Source of the DNA: DAOQTX01 sp035340715
GTDB taxonomy: Bacteria > Bacteroidota > Bacteroidia > AKYH767-A > OLB10
Direction: 5' to 3'
NCBI GenBank assembly: GCA_035340715.1
Contig: DAOQTX010000068.1
Location: 1 to 8,867, forward strand
Length of the DNA stretch: 8,867 nt
Shown: piece by piece, positions 1 to 6,138 of the stretch
Layout: every line of letters begins with the position of its first letter
Numbering within the stretch: position 1 is the stretch's first letter
Program-made: the position numbers and the translations under genes
The notes under the pieces: model-generated
Seen by the model: only the letters and a program-made list of their open reading frames with translations
What the model was told of the DNA's origin: nothing
Databases searched by the model: none

Positions 1-243
1 TACAGCATTTTTGCTTATGTGATGATGTTGGTCTTTATAATGATACTTCCACGCATGACCGATTCGCTGCATCCAGGCAATGGCGGAAATCCGGGTTTTA
101 GTACCTACGATTTAGATCATCGAATGAGAGGAATATTTTATCCGGCTATCATCGGATGGTTTATGTTGTCTCTATGGATTTTTGAATTGCGCAGCCGTTA
201 TCAAATATTAAATAAACACTTAGAAGAAGATAACCTTATATGA
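1..243 (+). CDS. ccmC: Cytochrome c maturation protein CcmC (heme exporter/handling permease), 3' part only
   Basis: This is the last 80 residues of an integral membrane protein whose start lies left of the window; the frame is open from base 1 to the TGA at 241-243. CcmC belongs to the heme-handling (CcmC/CcmF/CcsA) family. It binds heme at the outer face of the inner membrane and passes it to CcmE. The visible part starts inside a membrane helix (residues 1-16), followed by a periplasmic loop with the motif SLHPGNGGNP. The His in that loop (residue 24 of the fragment, codon at 70-72) fits the second conserved heme-ligand His of CcmC. A last helix (about residues 47-65) and a charged cytoplasmic tail follow. 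The WWD heme-binding motif and the first His would be upstream and cannot be checked. The stop overlaps the next gene's start in ATGA (240-243), implying translational coupling. The family call rests on the loop motif plus the ccmD-ccmE-ccmF genes that follow. Confidence 0.9.
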   Translation, partial: YSIFAYVMMLVFIMILPRMTDSLHPGNGGNPGFSTYDLDHRMRGIFYPAIIGWFMLSLWIFELRSRYQILNKHLEEDNLI

Positions 244-485
244 ATGCATTTGTTAAAAATAAAAACACTTTGTCTGTCTTTTTAGTATTGATTTTGATGT
301 TGTTCACCAGCATTGCACAAGCACAGGAAGAATCAGTGACCATGGCTGATACCATGCGTTCAGAAGGAAAGATATATGTAGTAGTTTCCGTATTGTGTAT
401 TGTGTTTGCAGGCATCGTATTTTATCTGATATCACTTGATCGAAAAATAAAAAAACTGGAAACCAAAAGCGGATTAAAAAAATAA
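240..485 (+). CDS. ccmD: CcmD-like small membrane protein of the cytochrome c maturation system
   Basis: This 81-residue protein sits exactly where ccmD belongs, between ccmC and ccmE. CcmD is a small single-helix protein that helps release holo-CcmE from the CcmABC complex. Here there is an N-terminal hydrophobic stretch (about residues 11-25) ending in AQA at 26-28, which looks like a cleavable signal peptide. A short polar region follows, then a membrane helix (about residues 45-64) and a basic cytoplasmic tail with LDRKIKKLE (66-74). The helix followed by an L-D/R-K-rich amphipathic tail is typical of the CcmD-like proteins of Bacteroidota. The extra N-terminal segment is absent from the proteobacterial protein and makes this one longer. 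The start overlaps the ccmC stop by four bases, and ccmE begins three bases after this stop. The identification relies on position and topology more than on sequence identity, because CcmD is poorly conserved. Confidence 0.8.
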   Translation: MNAFVKNKNTLSVFLVLILMLFTSIAQAQEESVTMADTMRSEGKIYVVVSVLCIVFAGIVFYLISLDRKIKKLETKSGLKK

Positions 486-488
486 GTC

Positions 489-902
489 ATGAAGAAAACG
501 CATATCATAGCCTTGATTGTTGTAGCTGTTGCTTTTGCCATCATACTCAGTTCGCTGAGCAATACAAGTACCTATGCAAACTTTAGTACTTCGGCAAAGA
601 ATCCGGGCAAGACCTATCATGTAGTTGGAAAGCTGAATAAAGATAGAGACATGATTTACGCACCTGAAGTAAATGCCAACTTGTTTACCTTTTTTATGAT
701 CGACAATGAAGGCAAAGAAAGCAAAGTGGTATATAACAACAGCAAGCCACAAGATTTTGAACGTGCCGAACAAATAGTTATCGTTGGAAAAATGGTTGAA
801 GATGAATTCATAGCCAGCGAAATACTCATGAAATGTCCTTCGAAATACAATGGAAACGAGCAAGATCAAAACAACCTGAGTTACTCAAATGAATCGCAGT
901 AA
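489..902 (+). CDS. ccmE: Cytochrome c maturation protein CcmE (periplasmic heme chaperone), Cys-type variant
   Basis: This 137-residue protein has one N-terminal membrane anchor (about residues 5-23) and a periplasmic beta-barrel (OB-fold) domain (about 38-115). CcmE takes heme from the CcmC complex, carries it covalently, and delivers it to CcmF. The family pattern is visible in KTYHVVGKLN (41-50), the FFMID strand (68-72), the Y-N-N-SKPQDFE segment (82-91), IVIVGKM (96-102) and the end of the barrel, EILMKCPSKY (111-120). In the textbook protein the end of the barrel carries HxxxY, with His as the covalent heme ligand. Here it is Cys116-Pro-Ser-Lys-Tyr120, the CxxxY form known from archaea and some bacteria. 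The Cys codon TGT is at 834-836. The tail (121-137) is polar and short. The gene starts three bases after ccmD, and its TAA (900-902) directly abuts the ccmF ATG at 903. Confidence 0.93.
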   Translation: MKKTHIIALIVVAVAFAIILSSLSNTSTYANFSTSAKNPGKTYHVVGKLNKDRDMIYAPEVNANLFTFFMIDNEGKESKVVYNNSKPQDFERAEQIVIVGKMVEDEFIASEILMKCPSKYNGNEQDQNNLSYSNESQ

Positions 903-3308
903 ATGGAAATAGTTTATGAAGGCGAAAGCCTTATTTATGGTGTATTCGGCAACCTTCTTTTAGCCGCTGCTTTTTCATTTGCATTGCTTTCATTTTTTTC
1001 ATTTCTCATATCGATTAAAAATCCATTGGATGTTGCATGGAAAAAAATTGCGCGCACATCGTTTATTCTTCATAGTGTTAGTGTAATCGTAATATTTGCC
1101 TTGCTTTATTTTTTAATCTCAGGCAGATATTATGAGTACTACTACGTTTGGCAACACTCCTCTGATAACCTTCCTGCGCAATATCTTTTTGCTTGCATCT
1201 GGGAAGGACAAGAAGGAAGTTTTATTCTTTGGGCTTTTTGGCATTGTATCTTAGGATTGTTTATTCTAAAACAAAACAACGAATGGTCCGCTCCTGTGAT
1301 CATGGTTGTGTCAATAGTACAAGCCTTTATTTTGTCGATGATATTGGGCGTTTTTGTAGGCGATTTGAAAATTGGTTCCAATCCATTCACGCTATTGCGC
1401 GAACATCCCGATATGGCCAATCTTCCCTTTGTACAACTTCCCGATTATCTTAACCGCATTGAAGACGGTCGAGGATTAAATCCATTGTTACAAAATTATT
1501 GGATGGTGATTCATCCACCCATGTTGTTTTTAGGATTTGCTTCTACCCTAATTCCTTTCGCATTTGCTATGGCGGCTTTGGTCACTAAAAAATATACCGA
1601 ATGGGTGAAACCCGCTTTGAGTTTCACTTTGTTTGCCGTATTAAGTTTAGGTACCGGCTTATTGATGGGAGCTGCTTGGGCCTATGAAGCTCTAAGCTTT
1701 GGGGGCTTTTGGGCCTGGGACCCGGTTGAAAATGCCTCCTTAGTTCCATGGATCACTTTGGTAGCAGGATTGCATGTAATGTTTATAAATAAAAGTCGAC
1801 AAAAGGCCTTTGCGGCAAGCATTATTTTGCTCAGTGCTTCTTTTATTTTAGTGTTGTACTCAACTTTCTTAACACGAAGCGGCATATTAGGCGATAGCAG
1901 TGTTCATTCGTTCACCGATTTAGGACTGATGGGGCAATTGCTTTTCTTCCTCATTGCGTTTATTGTAATAGCCGCCACACTTATTATTTATCACATAAAA
2001 AAAATACCGGGTGTTAAAGAAGAAGACCCTATACTTTCACGTGAGTTTTGGCTTTATCTAGGTATGCTGATATTATTGGTGTCTGCTATACAAATCAGTT
2101 TCTCAACGTCTATTCCGGTAATTAATAAAGTGTTTGGAACCAACATGGCTCCACCGGTTGAAGTGGAAGCACATTACAACTCGTGGCAAGTACCGATTGC
2201 AAGTCTGATCTTAATCATGATGTGTATTGCCATTTATCTTCGATTCAAAAAAGATGATAAAAAAAGATTTTTTAAAAGTATTTCTCTCAGTTTCTTTCTT
2301 TCTCTAATAATAAGTATTGCACTTGGCATCTACTTTGTTTTCAGCACAGTACCAATGTACTTGCTTTTGTTTGCTTCTGTATTTGCCATCATAGCCAATT
2401 TCATCTACTTTATAAATAAGCTCAAAGCAAAATTCAAAATATCAGGTGCTACGATATCGCATATCGGATTTGCATTAATCATGTTAGGGTCGCTGATTGC
2501 CAACGCAAAAAAAGACGTCATTTCTGAGAATGTACTCAATGTAGATTTGGGCAAAGATTTTCCGAATAACGAAAACATAATGATTCGTAAAGGAGACACT
2601 TTGAGCATGGGGTCCTACTATGTAACCTATACCGGACAAAGAAAAGAAGGGGTAAACGTATTTTTTACCATCGACTATTTCAGATACAATTACGAACGCT
2701 CGACATTGAGTAAAGTATTTACACTCGAACCCTTTGTACAGCTCAATGAAAGAATGGGCAATGTGGCGGAACCTGCTACTAAGCATTTCATTAATTACGA
2801 TTTATATACGCATGTTACCTATGCCGAACTCGACAAAGGAGATGATGAAAAAGATGAAGATTTTACAAAAATGGAAGAAGTCAAATTATCCATTGGAGAT
2901 ACTTTGAGCACTAGCCGTCATCTTTTGGTATTATCTCATTTAAATAGCACACAGGATAAAGAAAGTTTAGGTTTAGCTGATAATGATTTGGCTGTTGAAG
3001 CAAGTTTTTATGTGATCGATCAATTTGGTAAAAGCAAAGAAATGAAACCCATGTTGATTATTAAAAACAACACACTGCTCAGCAAAACAGAAGAATTAGA
3101 TGAAGAAGGAATACGAATCAAGTTTTTAAATATTCTTCCAAAAGAGAATCAATTGGTTTTTAATATTCAAGAAAGAAAGAGCAACAAAAGAGATTTTATC
3201 ATCATGAAAGCGGTACTCTTTCCTTACATGAGTTTGGTTTGGGCCGGTAGTTTTGTTTTGGTGTTTGGTTTGATCATTTCAATCCGAAACCGCATGTCTT
3301 CTAAATAA
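903..3308 (+). CDS. ccmF: Cytochrome c maturation protein CcmF (heme lyase membrane subunit)
   Basis: This 801-residue, many-helix membrane protein is the core of the System I heme ligation complex, which takes heme from holo-CcmE and attaches it to apocytochrome c in the periplasm. Landmarks in order: WEGQEGSFILW (100-110); the long periplasmic loop with a His in MVIHPPMLFLGF (His204); the WWD-type heme motif FWAWDPVENASLVPW (269-283); His291 in VAGLHVMF; His335 in LTRSGILGDSSVHSF; and His520 in ISHIGFALIMLGS. These match the four conserved histidines of CcmF (two around the WWD loop, two binding the membrane heme b). Residues about 535-770 form a soluble, probably periplasmic domain, followed by a last helix (about 776-795). 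Total length is longer than the roughly 650 residues of the E. coli protein, mainly in the C-terminal domain. Proteobacterial CcmF has HEGS where this one has Gln103-Glu-Gly-Ser. No ccmG or ccmH follows; the next gene is unrelated. Confidence 0.96.
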   Translation: MEIVYEGESLIYGVFGNLLLAAAFSFALLSFFSFLISIKNPLDVAWKKIARTSFILHSVSVIVIFALLYFLISGRYYEYYYVWQHSSDNLPAQYLFACIWEGQEGSFILWAFWHCILGLFILKQNNEWSAPVIMVVSIVQAFILSMILGVFVGDLKIGSNPFTLLREHPDMANLPFVQLPDYLNRIEDGRGLNPLLQNYWMVIHPPMLFLGFASTLIPFAFAMAALVTKKYTEWVKPALSFTLFAVLSLGTGLLMGAAWAYEALSFGGFWAWDPVENASLVPWITLVAGLHVMFINKSRQKAFAASIILLSASFILVLYSTFLTRSGILGDSSVHSFTDLGLMGQLLFFLIAFIVIAATLIIYHIKKIPGVKEEDPILSREFWLYLGMLILLVSAIQISFSTSIPVINKVFGTNMAPPVEVEAHYNSWQVPIASLILIMMCIAIYLRFKKDDKKRFFKSISLSFFLSLIISIALGIYFVFSTVPMYLLLFASVFAIIANFIYFINKLKAKFKISGATISHIGFALIMLGSLIANAKKDVISENVLNVDLGKDFPNNENIMIRKGDTLSMGSYYVTYTGQRKEGVNVFFTIDYFRYNYERSTLSKVFTLEPFVQLNERMGNVAEPATKHFINYDLYTHVTYAELDKGDDEKDEDFTKMEEVKLSIGDTLSTSRHLLVLSHLNSTQDKESLGLADNDLAVEASFYVIDQFGKSKEMKPMLIIKNNTLLSKTEELDEEGIRIKFLNILPKENQLVFNIQERKSNKRDFIIMKAVLFPYMSLVWAGSFVLVFGLIISIRNRMSSK

Positions 3309-3331
3309 AACCATAAATCGTTTACTATTTG

Positions 3332-3340
3332 TACCTTTCG
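3332..3340 (+). promoter_or_regulatory. Possible weak -7 promoter element before the DUF2520 gene
   Basis: TACCTTTCG matches the Bacteroidota -7 pattern TAnnTTTG with one mismatch (C for the final G). It lies in the 58-base gap after ccmF, 26 bases before the ATG at 3367. No TTG lies at the expected distance upstream (around 3309-3313), and no hairpin terminator for the ccm operon is visible in the gap. The downstream genes may therefore be read from this site, by read-through from ccm, or both. Confidence 0.28.
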
Positions 3341-3366
3341 TTTTGATCAACAGCGTGCATCAAAAA

Positions 3367-4140
3367 ATGAAAATATTTATCGTAGGATCGGGAAACCTCG
3401 CTTCTCATCTGCTTCCGGCATTGTGCAAAGCAGGGCATGAGATTATCGGTTTGCATTCAAGAAATATTTCAAAAGCGAGAAAACTTTGTTCACAAAATAA
3501 AGTTCCATTTCATGCACATCTCGATCAAGCGCTGCCATGCGATTTCGTTTTTCTTTTGGTAAGTGATGACGCAATCGAAAAAATTAGCACTTCATTTTTG
3601 AATTGGAAAAATACGGTATTGGTTCACTGTTCGGGTGCTGCAGACATTGACCGTATCAAGTTTCCAAAAAACAAACGCGCGGTGTTTTATCCTTTGCAAA
3701 CTTTCTCTACATCGCAATCAATATTGTCGTTTAGAAATATTCCTTTGATCATTGAAAGTGAATCAAAAAGCGTAAAAGAAAAGTTAGAGATGCTGGCACA
3801 TAGCCTTTCCGATTCGGTGCATTTCATGAACAGCAAAAAAAGACTTTCCTTACACATGGCTGCTGTTTTTATCAATAATTTTAGCAATCACATGGCGGTT
3901 ATTGCAGAAGAGATCTGCTCTAAGAATAAAATTGATTATCACTTGCTGAAACCATTGATGATTAAAACAGCCGAAAACGCATTCCCAAATCCAAGTGCTG
4001 CGCAAACAGGACCAGCCAAGAGAAACGATAAGAAGACCATCGAAAAACATTTACAAATTCTAAATCGAATTTTACCTGAGGAAAGAAAATTATATCTTCA
4101 CCTGACCAATAACATTTTGAATCGAAACAATAAAAAATGA
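3367..4140 (+). CDS. Rossmann-fold/DUF2520 domain protein, dehydrogenase-like, substrate unknown
   Basis: This 257-residue protein looks like a two-domain NAD(P)-dependent dehydrogenase of the Rossmann-like plus DUF2520 type, related to the 6-phosphogluconate/ketopantoate dehydrogenase-like folds. The dinucleotide-binding loop is at the very start: MKIFIVGSGNLASHLL, with Gly7, Gly9 and Ala12. Family motifs follow: HCSG (87-90), FYPLQTFS (107-114), the helical HMAAVFINNFSNHM (163-176), and QTGPAKRND (213-221) with a later His228. That last block is the DUF2520 signature, usually written TGP-x-x-R-x-D. No reaction has been settled for this family as far as I know. The frame could start at TTG 3343 or GTG 3355, but ATG 3367 is preferred because the first beta-strand begins right after it. 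The stop overlaps the next start in ATGA (4137-4140), tying it to the HAD phosphatase gene. Confidence 0.88.
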   Translation: MKIFIVGSGNLASHLLPALCKAGHEIIGLHSRNISKARKLCSQNKVPFHAHLDQALPCDFVFLLVSDDAIEKISTSFLNWKNTVLVHCSGAADIDRIKFPKNKRAVFYPLQTFSTSQSILSFRNIPLIIESESKSVKEKLEMLAHSLSDSVHFMNSKKRLSLHMAAVFINNFSNHMAVIAEEICSKNKIDYHLLKPLMIKTAENAFPNPSAAQTGPAKRNDKKTIEKHLQILNRILPEERKLYLHLTNNILNRNNKK

Positions 4141-4643
4141 CATTGAACTTTAAACAACTTTTAAAACAAATAAAACTAATTGCGCTTGACATTGACGGTG
4201 TGTTGACCAATGGTCAATTACTGGTGACACCTGAAGGAGATTTGCTGAGGAGTATGAATATAAAAGACGGCTATGCAATGAAGAAGGCGGTCGAGAGTGG
4301 AGTTAAGATCTTTATTATATCCGGAAGCAATTCGAAAGGAGTAACGCAAAGATTGAATGGATTGGGAATTACTGAAATACACTTAGGTGTGGCAGATAAA
4401 AAGTCATTGATGTTGAGCCTTTGTGATAAGTATAAAATCAGCACCAGCGAAGTATTGTATATGGGAGATGATATTCCCGATCTTGAGGTTATGAAATCCG
4501 TTCGCATAGCCTGTTGCCCTGCCGATGCGGTTGCTGAGATAAAGGCTGTTTCCGTTTATCAATCTTTACAAAAAGGGGGCGAAGGCTGTGTTCGCGATGT
4601 GATCGAACAAGTACTACGTATTCAAGGGTATTGGAATCAATAA
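4137..4643 (+). CDS. KdsC-like HAD phosphatase (possible 3-deoxy-D-manno-octulosonate 8-phosphate phosphatase)
   Basis: This 168-residue protein is a capless HAD hydrolase of subfamily IIIA, the size of KdsC. All four HAD motifs are present. Motif I is ALDIDGVLTNG, with nucleophile Asp18 and acid/base Asp20. Motif II is FIISGSNS, with Ser62. Motif III is Lys89 in VADKKSLM. Motif IV is YMGDDIPD, with Asp111 and Asp112 for Mg2+. The NIKDGYAMKKA segment (41-51) and the C-terminal KGGEGCVRDVIEQVL (146-160) are typical of KdsC-like enzymes; in true KdsC the C-terminal tail reaches into the neighbouring active site of the tetramer. KdsC removes phosphate from KDO-8-phosphate in LPS core synthesis. 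No kdsA or kdsB is in the window, and the family also includes phosphatases for other sugar acids, so the exact substrate is inferred. It is translationally coupled to the upstream DUF2520 gene and lies five bases before the UbiA-family gene. Confidence 0.88.
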   Translation: MTLNFKQLLKQIKLIALDIDGVLTNGQLLVTPEGDLLRSMNIKDGYAMKKAVESGVKIFIISGSNSKGVTQRLNGLGITEIHLGVADKKSLMLSLCDKYKISTSEVLYMGDDIPDLEVMKSVRIACCPADAVAEIKAVSVYQSLQKGGEGCVRDVIEQVLRIQGYWNQ

Positions 4644-4648
4644 GATCG

Positions 4649-5554
4649 ATGAAATCATTTTTACTTTTTATACGTATTAAAAATCTGCTCATCATTTTGG
4701 CCAGCATATTGCTGGTTCGCTTTTGTATAATAGAACCTATTCTTTCGTTCGGATTAGCTGAACCTTCATTGGCCTACCTTGAATTCTCAATCCTCACTTT
4801 GTCGGTAGTGCTTATAGCAGCAGGAGGAAATATTATAAATGATATACAAGATGTGGAATGTGACCGTATCAATAAACCCGATCGGGTTTTTGTAGGGAAT
4901 GAATTCAGTATAGATCGTTCATACACCTTATATCAGACTCTTACTTTTATCGGCATATTAGGAGGATTCTATTTGTCTTTTGCCAATGGAATAAAAATAG
5001 CTGCAGTAGTTACTTTATTAGCAGCCGCTCTACTTTGGATTTATGCTTTGTATCTAAAAAAAGTTGCCGTGATTGGCAATATCATCATTGCCTTTTTAAC
5101 GGCACTTGTAATTTTGGTGCCGGTTATTAGTGATTATACGGCACGTCAGGCCGAGCCTATTGTTCAAATTGCAGGAGCTTATGCTGCTTTTGCATTTCTG
5201 TTGGGTTTGGTGAGAGAAATTATAAAAGACATTGAAGATATTGAAGGTGATGAAGCTTCAGGATTAAAAACTTTTCCGATAGTGGCAAATATGATCTGGA
5301 TTAGAGCAACCTTAGTATTCTTGATGGTTCTACTTATAGCCGGATTAGTGTATGTCTTCAAATCTCAATTAGACAATGCAGAATATTTACCGGCATCATA
5401 TGTTGGAATATTTTTAATCCTTCCATCCATCTTAATATTGTATTCAGGCATTAAAGCCACACAAAAGGAACAGTTCAGCTATATCTCCAAAATGTGTAAA
5501 GCACTTATGATTACAGGTATTGCGAGCATATTACTTTTCTATTTAAAATTCTGA
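4649..5554 (+). CDS. UbiA-family membrane prenyltransferase, similar to geranylgeranylglycerol-phosphate geranylgeranyltransferase
   Basis: This 301-residue polytopic membrane protein carries both Asp-rich motifs of the UbiA superfamily. The first is NDIQDVECDRINKPDR (64-79), with Asp65, Asp68 and Asp72, followed by the NKP that usually ends this loop. The second is REIIKDIEDIEGD (189-201), with Asp194, Asp197 and Asp201. These bind Mg2+ and the prenyl diphosphate. About eight to nine hydrophobic segments can be traced, from residues 12-28 to 285-300. UbiA enzymes attach prenyl chains to aromatic or glycerol-phosphate acceptors. Bacteroidota copies with this pattern are commonly labelled as archaeal-type (di)geranylgeranylglyceryl phosphate synthase, but I cannot confirm the acceptor here, and quinone or heme-O prenylation is not excluded. 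ATG 4649 is chosen over an in-frame TTG at 4631, because the TTG lies inside the HAD gene and the hydrophobic family start follows ATG 4649 directly. The stop and the maf start share one base (TGATG). Confidence 0.88.
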   Translation: MKSFLLFIRIKNLLIILASILLVRFCIIEPILSFGLAEPSLAYLEFSILTLSVVLIAAGGNIINDIQDVECDRINKPDRVFVGNEFSIDRSYTLYQTLTFIGILGGFYLSFANGIKIAAVVTLLAAALLWIYALYLKKVAVIGNIIIAFLTALVILVPVISDYTARQAEPIVQIAGAYAAFAFLLGLVREIIKDIEDIEGDEASGLKTFPIVANMIWIRATLVFLMVLLIAGLVYVFKSQLDNAEYLPASYVGIFLILPSILILYSGIKATQKEQFSYISKMCKALMITGIASILLFYLKF

Positions 5555-6138
5555 TGCAATCACCTCTTCAACTCTCCTACCCACTAATCCTAGCGTCTCA
5601 ATCGCCAAGACGAATGGAGATTCTTAAAAATGCAGGCTTTGACTTTATTCAAAAAGTAAAGCCCTGTGATGAAACATTTCCGGAAACACTTTTGTGCAAA
5701 GACATTGCATTGTATTTAGCAGAAAAAAAAATGAGTTCTTTTAAAACTGAATGTGCTGATCATATTATCATTACAGCAGATACTATAGTTATATTGGATG
5801 ACCATATTTTAGGAAAACCAAACAATCATCAGGAAGCTTATGAAATGTTAAGCGTCTTGTCGGGTAGAACGCATGAAGTGATTACCGGAGTTTGTATTCA
5901 ACAAGCCCATACGATTGAAAAATTATCTGTCTCCAGCAAAGTTGAATTTAGGACAATGAAAAAAGAAGAGATGGATTATTATATTGAAGTATTCAAGCCT
6001 TTCGATAAGGCCGGGTCTTACGGCATTCAAGATTGGTTGGGACTTACGGTAGTAAAAAATATTGAAGGATCGTATTACAATGTAATGGGATTACCCATGT
6101 ATGAAGTCTATCAAGCTCTGCGGACTTTTAGTGTTTAA
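5554..6138 (+). CDS. maf: Maf family nucleoside triphosphate pyrophosphatase (YhdE type, dTTP/UTP)
   Basis: This 194-residue protein has the normal Maf length and fold markers. The N-terminal motif LILASQSPRRMEIL (11-24) holds the Ser-x-Ser-Pro-Arg-Arg signature. ITADTIVILDDHILGKP (73-89) has the conserved Asp76 and Lys88. GRTHEVITGV (104-113) follows, and KAGSYGIQDW (152-161) closes the active site. The YGIQ form, with Gln159, marks the YhdE-type subgroup, which hydrolyses dTTP, UTP and modified pyrimidine triphosphates to the monophosphate plus pyrophosphate. The YceF/m7GTP subgroup has a different sequence there. It acts in the cytoplasm as a house-cleaning enzyme, and some family members affect septum formation. 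It is the last gene of the + strand unit. Its ATG shares its first A with the TGA of the prenyltransferase gene, and its TAA overlaps the stop of the convergent symporter gene. Confidence 0.93.
   Translation: MQSPLQLSYPLILASQSPRRMEILKNAGFDFIQKVKPCDETFPETLLCKDIALYLAEKKMSSFKTECADHIIITADTIVILDDHILGKPNNHQEAYEMLSVLSGRTHEVITGVCIQQAHTIEKLSVSSKVEFRTMKKEEMDYYIEVFKPFDKAGSYGIQDWLGLTVVKNIEGSYYNVMGLPMYEVYQALRTFSV

Noticed and set aside
474..869. Open frame of 131 codons on the minus strand opposite ccmE
   Set aside because: It lies fully over a well-supported ccmE gene, has low-complexity hydrophobic and aromatic content with no family motif, and no promoter-like site; it is a shadow of the real gene.
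1142..1453. Open frames on both strands inside ccmF (for example 1142-1420 minus and 1193-1453 plus)
   Set aside because: They overlap conserved CcmF sequence in another frame and show no recognisable protein features.
2405..2786. Minus-strand open frames inside the 3' half of ccmF
   Set aside because: They are shadow frames within a clearly coding region, with no start context and no motif.
3343..3366. Longer N-terminus of the DUF2520 gene from TTG 3343 or GTG 3355
   Set aside because: The extra eight residues are not part of the Rossmann fold, and the family normally begins with the MKIFIVG strand at ATG 3367.
3309..3366. Rho-independent terminator after ccmF
   Set aside because: No GC-rich inverted repeat followed by a T run is visible; the gap is AT-rich without a stable stem.
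4631..4648. Start of the prenyltransferase at TTG 4631
   Set aside because: It would overlap the HAD gene by 13 bases and add a polar hexapeptide before the typical MKSFLLFIRIKN start; ATG 4649 is better.
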